A DNA stretch of 64,000 bases from NCBI GenBank assembly GCA_001600355.1, contig BCJU01000002.1, positions 1,116,001 to 1,180,000 of the forward strand. The letters are read 5' to 3'. The notes under the pieces are model-generated. The model was given only the letters and a program-made list of their open reading frames with translations. It was not told where the DNA came from and did not search any database. The position numbers were made by a program, and so were the translations under genes. This stretch comes from Meira nashicola. Lineage: Eukaryota > Basidiomycota > Exobasidiomycetes > Exobasidiales > Brachybasidiaceae. Positions 45,917 to 56,340 of this stretch are shown here, piece after piece; the first letter of the stretch is position 1, and each line of letters opens with the position of its first letter.

Positions 45917-48667
45917 ATGAACGATCGTTCTTTTTGCGAAACAAACAACTTTCCAAGGCAAAGAACGAAAAGTCTTGGATGTGAAATAGGTAGTCAAGGT
46001 TTAGGTAAGAAAAGTTTTATCTTACAACAAAACCTTAATAATAGTAAAATTCGTCAAAGACAACTTTCTTCTGGAGTAGGAGGAGTAAGAAAAGCAAATT
46101 CTTTTTATACAACAACTGAAACAAAACTATCAGTTAAAAAGTCATCACCTTCTTGGATGACAAAGAGAGAAATACCGTTAATCGTTGTCTCTTCCGATGA
46201 TACACCTATGAATCGTATTCAAAAGATAAGAAAGCATAGATCAATGCCACAACTTATTCATGGTGGAGGAGGAAATCAAACAAGTTCTTCTTCTGAAGAG
46301 GATTATTTAATTAATAAAGAAGAAAGGTTGAGAATTAAAAGTACAATTTTAGACATTCCATTTTATGAAAACAGCATTAACAACAAAATTGAATCAATTG
46401 ATCAAACACCTGATAGTATATATTGTTCATCAACACAAGAAGGAGAAGATGAAAATGTTACTGTGTCATCATCATCATCCTCTGATACAAATTTAATGGA
46501 ACCGAATTATACGGAAGATATTGATGATGATCATCAAGCGATGTTAGTAATTGCAGAAAAGAAGATAATTACTCCATCTTATACTGTCAGTCGATCGATC
46601 AAACCAAGGATTGTTTTCATAGATGAATTGAATAAATGGAGAGAAAATAATTCATCATCATCAACAGAACAAGAAGAAAAAAAGCCAACTGAAAAAGAAG
46701 TCTTAATTTCAAATCAATCAAAGTCAATCTCTACAGATTTACCATATTCACGTTCAATCGCTGCTACAGAAGATTATACTTCTGATGAAATTTATGAAAG
46801 ATTAAAACCTTTATCTTCCAATTCAAATCAATCTTCTTCTTCTACGGATCATTGGAAACGTTTATCTTATAATAATAAACGTAAATTGAACATCATTCCA
46901 CCACCTGCAACTTATGGTGATTCACAAGATTCAAGAGTTGAAATTTTAATGACACCAGAACCATGTGAATTTCAAAAAGATAAAGAAAGTCCTTCATTTC
47001 CAAAAAGATTTTCAGATGATCCTTTACGACGTACGATAATATCAATCAAGAAAAAAGAAAGAACAAGTTTTGAGAAAGAAAAAGGAAAAGTTAAAAAGCC
47101 ACCGTCTTTATTGAAAGAACAACAACAACAACAACAACAACAACAGCAGCAACAGCTTATTAGCACTCTTACTGACGGTTGGAATCGTTCTCCTCTTACG
47201 CCAAAATCTTCACAATTTTTCACTGAAATGAATCCAGATAATAATTTAAAAGATGTTTTAGCTGCATGGGAAGTATTACATAAAGAAGGAGAAGAAAAAA
47301 ATCAATCTGCTACAAGAAGAAGATCAATGACAGTTGGAAATTTGCCAAGATTTGAAGAGATACAAGAAGCAGAGCGAATAAATAATGGTATAGTTCATCT
47401 TGATAAATCTTTAGGCTTAGATTACAATTCAACAGATGAACCAATGCGAAAAAGATCTTCTACTATTTCAAAAGGTAAACAATGGTTTTTTAACAGAAAA
47501 CGAGAAAATGAAATCAAGAAAGATATAAAAGAATTCAAATCACACGCTACAGAACAAACGTCAGAAATATTACCTTCTTCTTGGGTTCGTCAATCTTTAA
47601 TGGAAAATGAAACGATGATTAATGGACTTGATGATATCATTAATGCACCTATTAAAATCGAACCAAGACATTCATTCACACAAGAAACAAGAAGAATATA
47701 TTTTCAGAATCAAGCAAAAGAAGAACAAAGAAGGAAAGTTGAATTGGAAAATTTGGATATGTTAATTGCTTGGGGTCAAATTTCAATTGATGAAAAAGAA
47801 GTAAGAGAAAGTATATTTGAAGAAAATCGTAAAAATAAAGATTTATCTGCTTTATTTGGTGGTGGTCAAACAAGTAAAGATTCTTCTGTCTCTACTACAA
47901 GAAGTCATCAAGGTGGTAAATTGATAAGAAAGACGGCAAGCGATAAAAGTACTTTACATCAACGTTTTATAGGTGATAATTTTCAACAATCATCGGCAGA
48001 GACAGTAACGCGACCGAAACCACTTGAATGTATCACTAGAAAGAGTTCAATGAATCCCATCAAAACGCAAAAACAAAATAAGCCACCTCCTATACCAAAG
48101 AAACCTTCTATTTCGAAACTCAAGAAAGAATTCGTTGAAAATTCTTATACTGCATCTCAAGAAATTATAAGCCGTCATCATCATCAACGAATCAATTCAC
48201 TTGTAAACGAAAGTTTATCTGAAACGCCAAGATGGATCGCTAGCATAAGTCCGATTGACAATAAACCAATAAACGATGAGCAACAAGATCATGAAATGGA
48301 ATTAGATGCATTCTTAATTGAAGTTGATAGAACTTTTCGCACAAGAGATACGTTAAGAAAGTTTCATAAAATCAATAATCCAACATCAACATCACCTCCA
48401 CCACCACCAAATTATCAATCCTTAAATGAAACAAACCAAAAGCAACAAATAAATATCAATTCAAAATCCAATCGAAGAAACAGTTTATCACAAATTTTCA
48501 AATGGAAATCTATCAAAGCAGATGATCAACAAAATATTCAGACCAAACATCATTCTAATCATTATCCAAATCAAATTCCACAAACACACATTAATTCCAC
48601 AATGAAGCTTCATCAACGCTCAAAATCCAACCTAATTCAACTTTTTGCACGTCACAAGAACGAATAA
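45917..48667 (+). CDS. Disordered Ser/Asn/Gln-rich protein of unknown function
   Basis: A single exon of 916 residues from ATG 45917. It has no recognisable domain. The composition is rich in Ser, Asn, Lys and Gln, with a Gln run near residue 402-413 and many basic-serine sites of the type phosphorylated by AGC kinases (RRRSMTVGNLP, RKRSSTISKG, RRNSLSQIFKW, QRSKSNLIQLFARHK). A proline motif KPPPIPKKP near residue 720 could bind SH3 domains. Two short helical stretches look more ordered: LKDVLAAWEVLHKEG near 440 and VELENLDMLIAWGQISIDEK near 610. Codon use is more AT-ended than in neighbouring housekeeping genes. A phosphoregulated adaptor is possible; nothing in the sequence proves it. The length of open frame in such AT-rich DNA makes a real gene very likely. 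Confidence 0.8.
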   Translation: MNDRSFCETNNFPRQRTKSLGCEIGSQGLGKKSFILQQNLNNSKIRQRQLSSGVGGVRKANSFYTTTETKLSVKKSSPSWMTKREIPLIVVSSDDTPMNRIQKIRKHRSMPQLIHGGGGNQTSSSSEEDYLINKEERLRIKSTILDIPFYENSINNKIESIDQTPDSIYCSSTQEGEDENVTVSSSSSSDTNLMEPNYTEDIDDDHQAMLVIAEKKIITPSYTVSRSIKPRIVFIDELNKWRENNSSSSTEQEEKKPTEKEVLISNQSKSISTDLPYSRSIAATEDYTSDEIYERLKPLSSNSNQSSSSTDHWKRLSYNNKRKLNIIPPPATYGDSQDSRVEILMTPEPCEFQKDKESPSFPKRFSDDPLRRTIISIKKKERTSFEKEKGKVKKPPSLLKEQQQQQQQQQQQQLISTLTDGWNRSPLTPKSSQFFTEMNPDNNLKDVLAAWEVLHKEGEEKNQSATRRRSMTVGNLPRFEEIQEAERINNGIVHLDKSLGLDYNSTDEPMRKRSSTISKGKQWFFNRKRENEIKKDIKEFKSHATEQTSEILPSSWVRQSLMENETMINGLDDIINAPIKIEPRHSFTQETRRIYFQNQAKEEQRRKVELENLDMLIAWGQISIDEKEVRESIFEENRKNKDLSALFGGGQTSKDSSVSTTRSHQGGKLIRKTASDKSTLHQRFIGDNFQQSSAETVTRPKPLECITRKSSMNPIKTQKQNKPPPIPKKPSISKLKKEFVENSYTASQEIISRHHHQRINSLVNESLSETPRWIASISPIDNKPINDEQQDHEMELDAFLIEVDRTFRTRDTLRKFHKINNPTSTSPPPPPNYQSLNETNQKQQININSKSNRRNSLSQIFKWKSIKADDQQNIQTKHHSNHYPNQIPQTHINSTMKLHQRSKSNLIQLFARHKNE
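47120..47155 (+). repeat. CAA/CAG tract coding for twelve glutamines
   Basis: Eight CAA units followed by a CAG CAG CAA CAG end form a coding microsatellite in the disordered protein. The long pure CAA part is likely to vary in length between strains. Confidence 0.93.
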
Positions 48668-48941
48668 CATAGGTCTTTGAATCTGAATTTAATTATCTTG
48701 CATTATCTATCTTTCTCTAATCGATCACTCCGCTAATCATGCAATCCGTCTGTATACTCTACCATCACTAATACTCTAATCACGCTGTACACCACCATAT
48801 CACTTCGTCTTTCGTATCTGATGTTGCATTTCATCCTCTCTCCTACAAAGATGTAAAATACATGTCCTATTATCATACGATCCGTTATGAGAAATAATTG
48901 TCCCTCAAAAACGTTTCGATTTGTTTATTTCCACTCTATGT

Positions 48942-49673
48942 TTAAACAGCCTTGCTCTTGACTAAAGCTTCAACTTCAGCAACGGCATTGTCAAGGATTT
49001 GCTTTTGAGTCTTTTCATCTCTGAGTGAAGCGGTAACTTTTTCAATAACGCTCTTTGCCAACAACTTTTGCTCGGCTTCACGTTCTTGAGATTCGTAGCG
49101 AACCCAACTGTCCAAAACGGTCTTTAATTCGGAAGCAAGGGCGGTGCGTTGTTGCAATTCAAATGCTTCCTTTTCAACTTGAGCGGTTTCCTTAGCGACT
49201 GCGTATAATTGTTTGGTAATGTTGACAACATCACGTTGTTCACTGACGGAATCGATACGGCTTTGAACGGCCTGTGTGTGTTCCTTACGGGCACCGTTCA
49301 AGATGCTGGAAATCTTTTCGATTTGTCCATCGGCCCATTCTTTGTATGGTGCTGAAACTGTACGTCCCAAGAAAGTAGCAAAGATCAAAAAGGCGACCAT
49401 AATAACGGTTTCTTCGTTTGCGACGTATAATTCTTTGGAAACGGCCAAAGCGGACAAACTTGTACCCAAAGTAACCCAACCAGCTTTAGTAACGATTGAA
49501 TTTCCTGGTAAAACATCTAACAAAGCAGATGCACGAGTTTCAGGAGATGGTTTGTCGGCATATCCTCTTGCACCTACGATGGCCGAAGCTGTGAATGCCA
49601 TTCGTGGAGCAACAGGTCGTAAAGCGGCCGAACGAAGAACGGCCGCACGAGGGGCAGCACTGCGCAAGCTCAT
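48942..49673 (-). CDS. ATP4: Mitochondrial ATP synthase subunit 4 (subunit b)
   Basis: A single exon of 243 residues. The frame is open to 49766 from a TTG, but the ATG at 49673 starts a perfect basic, Ala/Arg-rich presequence (MSLRSAAPRAAVLRSAALRP) ending near RGYADKPSPE, so that start was chosen. The mature protein has the Atp4 blocks: ASALLDVLPGNSIVTKAGWV, two hydrophobic stretches (LGTSLSALAVSKELYVANEE; TVIMVAFLIFATFLGRTVSA) and a long amphipathic stalk helix (QIEKISSILNGARKEHTQAV onward). Subunit b anchors the peripheral stator between the F0 membrane sector and the OSCP/alpha-beta head. The length equals that of yeast Atp4 (244 residues). No intron is needed. Confidence 0.96.
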   Translation of the reverse strand: MSLRSAAPRAAVLRSAALRPVAPRMAFTASAIVGARGYADKPSPETRASALLDVLPGNSIVTKAGWVTLGTSLSALAVSKELYVANEETVIMVAFLIFATFLGRTVSAPYKEWADGQIEKISSILNGARKEHTQAVQSRIDSVSEQRDVVNITKQLYAVAKETAQVEKEAFELQQRTALASELKTVLDSWVRYESQEREAEQKLLAKSVIEKVTASLRDEKTQKQILDNAVAEVEALVKSKAV

Positions 49674-50499
49674 TTTGGTTGAATTAAAGAGCAGCAACAG
49701 TTGATTAGGTTTAAAAAGATGATGCTGGTAGAAACAAATTAAAACTTTTGATCGCAATGACAACAAAGATTCTTGCCAATCTGATCGTTTCTACGCACGC
49801 ACGCACGCACGCTCTTACGCCTTAGGAAGATCTTACTTTCGCGCGCTGGGGTGGAATCGCGCGCACTTAGACAAGCCCTGGAGCGGAAGAATGAACCTTT
49901 GGTCCTTTTCTACAGTCGGATCGATGGACAACATTAATACGCCTTGCGTGTGCGCACACAAAAACGCCCTATCAGAGCCGGCTAGTACCGCCAATCACGT
50001 GGTCAAAGAGAAAGTTGGAGTCGACTTTGAATTGAATCCATTTAACTTGTGCCAGCTAGAAACACACACACACTAGCGTGTTCGAGCGTACACGCCGCCT
50101 GGTGATTAATTTCAACATTAGCAGTCCGCATGATTGTGTAGACTACATGCACTTGGTGTGCACTGTTTTATTAATTTGTGGTGCACACTGTTGAATTGCA
50201 TTAAGCTAGAAAGAAGCTAAACCTTTCTTCTCAATCTTTGCCAACGGAGCAGAAGAACAGTACAATCAAGCTAACAGACATGTATACCTGCGCGCTATTC
50301 TTTGAGCGAAAAAGATGAATTACAGTACAACTTTAAACCAGCCAGACTGTACAAATGCACCTTCAGCTTTAAAGTACACCCTTGGACTGATCTGGACTGG
50401 TGATCAGGTTACCTGCAAAGACTGACCCAAATCTCACATCTTACCGTAACCTGATATCCTATTCGACATCATCGTAAAGTGTTATATCAATAGGTCAAT
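49674..50499. other. Divergent intergenic region between ATP4 and the septin gene
   Basis: 826 bp carry the ATP4 promoter on the left, including an ACGC tetranucleotide run and a GC-rich patch (49840-49880), and the septin promoter on the right. A near-repeat GGTGTGCACTGTT / GGTGCACACTGTT occurs at about 50155-50195. No gene is supported. Confidence 0.5.
49793..49812. repeat. ACGC tetranucleotide microsatellite
   Basis: Five perfect ACGC units in the region upstream of ATP4. Confidence 0.95.
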
Positions 50500-51890
50500 A
50501 TGAGTTCAGGAATCGGTAAGTGTCTTAAAAGAAGATGTGAATGGAAAAAGGCAGATGATCAGACACCAATGAACAAGTAGCTGGAAGAATGTCCAAGCAA
50601 GCTTAACAGATTGATGTGGCCTTGTTCAGAGTGGTGGATTTTCATCAGCCAAGTACGAGATAGAATAATGCGATACTGACTCTCATTTCTGCTCCCACAT
50701 CCCATCTTTTCCTCAAATTTGCCGCCATGTCCGACGCCTCCCACTATCAACAATACGATCAATCAACAGGTATTGCCAATCTGCCCAACCAAAGGCACAA
50801 AATTGTGGCCAAAGCTGGAGGTCATTTTACGCTGATGGTAGTAGGGGAAAGTGGTGTAGGTAAGACAACGTTGATCAATACACTTTTCTCCACAGAGCTT
50901 GCAACCGGCAAGAACCACACAGTCCGTCATGCAAAACAACTAGACAAGACTGTCGAAATTGATATTATCAAAGCAGAATTGGAAGAAAAACAATTCAAGG
51001 TCAAACTCACCGTTATTGACACACCCGGCTTCGGAGATTACGTTAACAATCGTGACAGTTGGTCTCCCATCATCGACTTCTTGGACGACCAACACGAGAT
51101 GTACATGCGTCAAGAACAACAACCCGAACGTAAGGATAAGACTGATATGCGTGTTCATGCTTGCTTATACTTCGTCCGTCCTACCGGTCATACACTTAAA
51201 CCTCTCGATATTGAAACAATGAAGCGATTGGGAACTCGTGTCAATTTGATTCCCGTTGTTGCTAAAGCTGATACTTTAAGCCCTAATGATTTGGCCATCT
51301 TCAAACAACGTATTCGTGAAGTAATCAACGCACAAGGTATCCGTGTCTACTCACCGCCAATCGAAACTGATGATGAAGCAAGTGCTGAGCATGCAAAGAC
51401 TCTCATGAACGCTATGCCATTCTCCATCATTGGATCTACAAAAGATGTTCAAACACGCGATGGACGTGTGGTGAAAGGTCGTGATTATCTATGGGGTGTT
51501 GCTGAAGTGGAAAATGAGGATCACTGTGACTTCAAGAAGTTACGTTCATTGCTCATCCGTACACACATGTTGGATTTGATCAACACAACAGAAGAGACTC
51601 ACTACGAGAACTACCGTCAAGCACAAATGGAAACCCGTAAATTCGGTGAACCAAAGGTGAAAAAGTTGGACAACCCCAAATTCAAAGAAGAAGAAGAAGC
51701 TTTGCGTCGTCGTTTCACAGAGCAAGTCAAATTGGAAGAACAAAGATTCAGACAATGGGAGCAACATTTGATCGCCGAAAGAGATCGTCTAAACAAAGAT
51801 TTAGAACAGGCTCACTCTTCCGTAAAGGCTCTGGAAGCCGAATTGGACGCAATGCAAGGTGGTTACGGTCGTGGTACTCAAAGACGGTAA
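50500..51890 (+). CDS. CDC12: Septin of the Cdc12 group, with two possible first exons
   Basis: The septin body has GESGVGKT (P-loop), DTPGFGD (switch II), AKADTL (G4) and the septin-unique element around WGVAEVENEDHCDFKKLRSL, then a C-terminal coiled coil (RFRQWEQHLIAERDRLNKDL). The block GIANLPNQRHKIV places it with Cdc12. Two starts are possible. Spliced: ATG 50500 in a 16-nt exon (50500-50515), intron 50516-50769 (GTAAGT, branch CTGAC, acceptor AACAG), giving MSSGIGIANLPNQ and 378 residues. Unspliced: ATG 50727 in a perfect GCCGCCATG context, giving MSDASHYQQYDQSTGIANL and 387 residues. Both are in frame. I favour the spliced form because the stretch from branch site to acceptor is free of AG, but both may be made. 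Septins build hetero-oligomeric filaments at the bud neck or septum. Confidence 0.95.
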
Positions 51891-52130
51891 ATAGCTGCCA
51901 ATTAATTGGTAACCTGTTCTACAAATACCTGCTCCATCGCATACAGATGTGTGATAAAGAGCACTTTCTCCTTCATGATTTCTACCCTTCTCTCACCATC
52001 CTCAGTTCATGTTTCGGTCTGTGTTATCAGGTGAATACGATGATTCTTATGACAAAAATGCTGCAGTCCTAAAATAGTCATTTTATGATGTCTGAATTTA
52101 AGAGAATGAATTATTACAGTGTCTGATACA

Positions 52131-52919
52131 TCATGAATCAACAGCCATTGCGTCTGTTCCGGTGGCGCCTGCTTCGCCCTCTTCTTTCTTTGCTAGTCCT
52201 TCGCGCTGTAGTAGTCTTGTGATATCTGAAGGCTTGAAGATACGTGGAAGAGGTTTACCATGACTATCGAGAGAAAGTGTTGCGAATTCAATCTTTTCGC
52301 TGTCCAAAGTAGTAGCGTCCATAGTCTTGCTCAACACTTTGCATGCCAGAGAAATGGCTTCTTGAATAGTAAGTTCATCTTTGTAGTCTTGTTTGAGTAA
52401 ACTTGTTGCTGTTCCATTATTGCTTCCGATGCATGTTGCTTTCCATCCCGAATAGTTTCCAGAAGGATCAGAATGGTATAATTGGAAAGAATGATGCGCA
52501 TCATATCCTGCATACAAAAGTGAAACACCAAAAGGTCGTAAACCTCCATATTGCGTATATCCTTGTTTCAAATCACACAAGCGTTGAGCAAGTTGTTCGA
52601 CCGGAATATCATCATCGTATGCTAACAAATATTTTTGAGCAGCATTACGAGCGTAATTGATTAAGGAATTCGCATCTGCAGTAATTCCTGCTACTCCAGT
52701 AAGGATGTTATCACTTAAACTGTAAATCTTTTCACTACTTGTATCTTGTTCTAATAATTTACTTGTAACCTTTTTCTCTGCTGCCAATACAACTCCATCT
52801 TTTGCTAAAATTCCAACAACTGTACCGGCATGAGAAATTGCTTCCATAGCATATTCGACTTGATACAGACGACCTTCCGGTGAAAAAGTCGTCGTTCGGC
52901 TATCATATCGTCTCGACAT
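52131..52919 (-). CDS. PRE9: 20S proteasome alpha-3 subunit (Pre9/PSMA4)
   Basis: A single exon of 262 residues from ATG 52919; a longer frame without a better ATG extends upstream and was not used. The N-terminus [20 protein letters not shown] is the alpha-subunit signature, in nearly the exact PSMA4 form, and [33 protein letters not shown] and [16 protein letters not shown] continue the match. The C-terminus is acidic and ends MAVDS. Alpha subunits form the outer rings of the 20S core and gate the channel; they are not catalytic. In yeast Pre9 is the only non-essential 20S subunit, replaced by a second Pre6. It converges with the septin gene, with 240 bp between the stops. Confidence 0.97.
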   Translation of the reverse strand: MSRRYDSRTTTFSPEGRLYQVEYAMEAISHAGTVVGILAKDGVVLAAEKKVTSKLLEQDTSSEKIYSLSDNILTGVAGITADANSLINYARNAAQKYLLAYDDDIPVEQLAQRLCDLKQGYTQYGGLRPFGVSLLYAGYDAHHSFQLYHSDPSGNYSGWKATCIGSNNGTATSLLKQDYKDELTIQEAISLACKVLSKTMDATTLDSEKIEFATLSLDSHGKPLPRIFKPSDITRLLQREGLAKKEEGEAGATGTDAMAVDS

Positions 52920-53538
52920 TTTGTATATGCTTTGAAGGATGAGATGATTGATGGAAGAATTGAAAGCATTTAAAGCTTCGTATGAGCTTCTTAGCCTGAC
53001 TGACAATGCGTTTCCATTTGCTTAACGAACGCGCGGCTATGAGTGTGAGGTCTGGCATTCTAGCACAAATAATGCCTGCTTGCCCCGTGCGCCTATACGC
53101 GTTTGAAGAAGCTAATGCGAGTAAGGTTGCTGTTGTTTGTTTGAGCCAAAGACAGTTGTGGTTGGTTATATAATCTTTCCCCCATTCTTGGAGTTTGAAT
53201 TGACACTCACGCTTTTTAAGCACTCTAGCTCCGACTAAGGCACACAGCGTGTGTTTTCGTGAAGAGACAATGATCCACCTCTTTTTTTTGGCTGCAAAGT
53301 CCTGCATTTGGCTTTTTATCAAACACGACATTCTTGTTCATATAAATTCACCATCATTACCCGGCAGTGAAAAGTCTTTTAGGATTGCAAGTTGAGGCTA
53401 TCGGCGGTGTGACGTACTGAAGATTGCATGTTGGGATCAAATTTTCACTTTTCAACGTGATATACCCTCTAGCGATCTTGATACGATCACGCTTGAGCGG
53501 TACCTTGTCAGATCACCTTTGCATTTTGACCTTCCGTC
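52920..53538. promoter_or_regulatory. Divergent promoter region between PRE9 and the Sds3-family gene
   Basis: 619 bp between opposite starts. I looked for an Rpn4-type proteasome element (GGTGGCAAA) and did not see one near PRE9. No RNA gene or coding exon is supported. Confidence 0.45.
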
Positions 53539-56340
53539 ATGCCACGAAAGGAATCAAGCGCTGCATTTGAGCAAGAAACATCCCTTTCTCAAGCTGATAC
53601 AGAACCACTGTCATTCGACGACGAAAACGAAACAACAGAAGTGAACGGCACAATGGCAGATTTGGTGGATGAAGATGCTCCTGGAAGCATTCAAGGTTCA
53701 CCTGCTGATACATCAATGGAAGACATTAATGCCCTTTCAAATCTAAAAAATCATACGACCGGCGAAGCAAACGAACAGGATGATGAAGGAGATGATGCGG
53801 ATGCAGTTGGATCCGATGAAGAGGATAATTTTGAAGATAGTAAAGCAAATGATACAACGAACGAGGACGACACAGGTGCAATGCAGCGATCTAATACTGG
53901 TGCAGCTTTCAGTGATGATAGCGAATTGACAGATGAATCGGATGACGATGAAGACGCAGAAGGTGAAGTCGAAGAAGAAGAAGACGATGATGACGAGATG
54001 GGAGGAGATGATGAAGACGAAGAGGATGAGGATGCAGAAGGCGAAGACGAGGAAGCAGACGATGAAGATGAAGCAGTAAAAGGGCTAGCAGCCCTAACTG
54101 CAGCAGCAGAGCAAGACAGTGCCGTTCAGAATGCCGGACCAGAAGGAACAAGCGGCTTAGATGGCCTTGCAGTCCTTGCAGCCGCCGGTGCTGGTGATGC
54201 GGATCAGCTTAACGTCGATGGCTCAGATTCAGAAAGTACAGCATCCTCGCGGACTCCATCCACAATTCACTCACGACATGGACGCCTTGCAGCCAAACCT
54301 AGACTAGGATCTCGATTGAACGAGGTTATGCTTGCTTCCGAGCCCGCTTCCGAACAAGATGATCTAGAAGATGGAGAAGAGGAAGAAGATGGTATGGGAG
54401 AGAATGATTTGGATGGTAATCAACAAGAAGGTGAAGATGATGAAAGCCAGCAAGGATCACAACTAAACAAAAGACCCAAAAATCATAGTCGAGAAATGTC
54501 TTCCCTTGGTCATCTTGCAACTGCTGCAAAACGCTCTGCAACCCGTCCTGGTGCAGCTGCTGGTCTTTTGGCAGGCGCACCTTCGATCACAATCGAGGAA
54601 GCCCCAAGTGGAGCTGCTAGTGTGGCCTCTTCACGTGAAGGATCACCTAAGCTCGATGAAAAAGAAGATGAAGATGACGAGCAGAAGGATGTAAAAGGTG
54701 ATGAAGATGATGAGGATGAGAAAGACAAAGGTGTATTGGAAACGCCAATTTTAGAAACAGAGGAAGCTGTCGCAGAAGAAGAGACATCTACAGATGAAGC
54801 AGCTATCAAGAGACAAGAAGCTATGGAGGCACTTACAAAGATCGAAATTGGATTTGCGGTCTTACGCGATAAGCTATACGTCGAACGAATGGATGAGATC
54901 AGTAAGGAGAGCGAGATGATCTTAGAGGGAACACATCCCGATCTTATTTATTTGACGAATTTCATTGAAGCACGTCGTGAAAGACGACTCAAATTGGTCG
55001 AAATGTGGTTCGAAGAACAGCAGAAACAATATGAACGTGTTGCGCATACAGAAGAAGCAGCTGCATGGAATAATTGGAGGAATGAGGTAGTGCAATTACG
55101 CAAGGATAAATTAGACGATGTATCAAGAAAGCGAAGGAAGCTTGATCGCGAGAAGAGAACATTGGATGGCCCAAGACCTGCTAGAAGGCATCAAATTTTC
55201 GAAACGGAGCTTGTACGAAATCCAGACTATGATGCTGCTCAAGCCAAAGCTCATGGTCAAGGCAAAGCAAAAAGGAAAAATGATCCACGCCAGCAAGAAT
55301 TGGAGGATCTGGAAGAGATGGGCGCGTATGTTGCTTATCCTGATCTGCGAGGTGCAGAAGAAGGTGAAGCATGGATGGATCTGGAACGAATGGGCGTTCA
55401 GCCAGACGTTCGTCTTATGCCTGGAATGAATTATTATCGAATGGATGAGATGGGAGTAGATCCATACGGCAACATGTACGTAATGGATGGAGGTGCCCAA
55501 CAGCCTCCACCCGGTATGGAGTTAATGCCACCTTTTGCTGGTGGGCCTGCGCCGAGCGGTATGATGCTTGAAAGAGGAGGATTTGACGGTCGCGATAGAG
55601 GAATGCAACCTGGCATGGTTATTGATGGATACGGTCCTGCTCCTCCAGGTAATCAATTCGGTGGACCTCCTCCACCACCTGCTCCACGTGGTAATGGCGG
55701 GGCGAGAATGCAAAATGATAATGGGATGGGAGGTGTGATGTCAGGTACAAATCAATCATCTTCATCTAAAAAGCGAGCAGGAACACCTTCGGGCAACAAT
55801 AGAACTCCAAAGCAATCGGGTGCAATTCTCGATGATCGTATAGGACGAAAAAATGATGGGCAAAGTGCAAAACGAGCACGATCACCTGGTCAAGCGCCCG
55901 GATCGAGAAAGCCAGTGGGAAATGCACCAGGCGGACAGAGTTCAAATTCGAATAGAAATATCTCTCAAAATGCACAACAAAGAAACTTTGATGGTATGAT
56001 ACAAGGAGGTAAAATGCCTTATCCTGGCGGAGGTGGCGGTCCACCGAGAGAGATGCATGATGATCGATACTACGATGGACCTCTACCACCTTCACATATG
56101 GGAGGGCCACCGCCACCAGGCTCATTTGGTAATATGCCAGGACATGGAGGAGGAGGAAAAATGCCACCTGGAGCAGGAGCAGGTTTTCCGCCTGGACATA
56201 TGATGGGCTCTCCAGGTCAGCCTGTTTCGCAGCAACTGGGACCCGCTCCACAACCACCTCCGCCAATGAATCATCCAATGCATGGACCTCCAGGCGGCTT
56301 TCCACCAAATCGCAGATCGGACGCTATCTATCCTCACTAA
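53539..56340 (+). CDS. Sds3/Dep1 (BRMS1)-family subunit of a Sin3-HDAC complex
   Basis: A single exon of 933 residues from ATG 53539. The first 400 residues are acidic and disordered (long Asp/Glu runs). The Sds3-like domain lies about 415-590: MEALTKIEIGFAVLRDKLYV, then ISKESEMILEGTHPDLIYL, FIEARRERRLKLVEMWFEEQ and SRKRRKLDREKRTLDG. The coiled coil followed by the EGTHP motif and basic helices is characteristic of Sds3, Dep1 and BRMS1. The C-terminal third is Pro/Gly/Met-rich (GGPPPPPAP, GNMPGHGGGGKMPPG). Sds3 holds the Sin3-Rpd3L histone deacetylase complex together through its coiled coil. Fungi often have both Sds3 and Dep1 paralogs; I cannot decide which this is. The protein is much longer than yeast Sds3 (327 residues) because of the disordered flanks. 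Confidence 0.88.
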   Translation: MPRKESSAAFEQETSLSQADTEPLSFDDENETTEVNGTMADLVDEDAPGSIQGSPADTSMEDINALSNLKNHTTGEANEQDDEGDDADAVGSDEEDNFEDSKANDTTNEDDTGAMQRSNTGAAFSDDSELTDESDDDEDAEGEVEEEEDDDDEMGGDDEDEEDEDAEGEDEEADDEDEAVKGLAALTAAAEQDSAVQNAGPEGTSGLDGLAVLAAAGAGDADQLNVDGSDSESTASSRTPSTIHSRHGRLAAKPRLGSRLNEVMLASEPASEQDDLEDGEEEEDGMGENDLDGNQQEGEDDESQQGSQLNKRPKNHSREMSSLGHLATAAKRSATRPGAAAGLLAGAPSITIEEAPSGAASVASSREGSPKLDEKEDEDDEQKDVKGDEDDEDEKDKGVLETPILETEEAVAEEETSTDEAAIKRQEAMEALTKIEIGFAVLRDKLYVERMDEISKESEMILEGTHPDLIYLTNFIEARRERRLKLVEMWFEEQQKQYERVAHTEEAAAWNNWRNEVVQLRKDKLDDVSRKRRKLDREKRTLDGPRPARRHQIFETELVRNPDYDAAQAKAHGQGKAKRKNDPRQQELEDLEEMGAYVAYPDLRGAEEGEAWMDLERMGVQPDVRLMPGMNYYRMDEMGVDPYGNMYVMDGGAQQPPPGMELMPPFAGGPAPSGMMLERGGFDGRDRGMQPGMVIDGYGPAPPGNQFGGPPPPPAPRGNGGARMQNDNGMGGVMSGTNQSSSSKKRAGTPSGNNRTPKQSGAILDDRIGRKNDGQSAKRARSPGQAPGSRKPVGNAPGGQSSNSNRNISQNAQQRNFDGMIQGGKMPYPGGGGGPPREMHDDRYYDGPLPPSHMGGPPPPGSFGNMPGHGGGGKMPPGAGAGFPPGHMMGSPGQPVSQQLGPAPQPPPPMNHPMHGPPGGFPPNRRSDAIYPH

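Noticed and set aside
46972..47223. Minus-strand frame with a run of cysteines
   Set aside because: The cysteines are the complement of the CAA/CAG glutamine tract.
49674..49766. Extended N-terminus for ATP4
   Set aside because: Begins with TTG and would bury the mitochondrial presequence that starts at 49673.
49800..50460. Possible tRNA or small RNA gene between ATP4 and the septin gene
   Set aside because: I looked for the B-box GGTTCGANNCC and a paired acceptor stem and found neither.
55766..56308. Open frame of 180 codons on the minus strand
   Set aside because: Antisense to the Pro/Gly/Met-rich C-terminus of the Sds3-family gene; such composition keeps the opposite strand open by chance.
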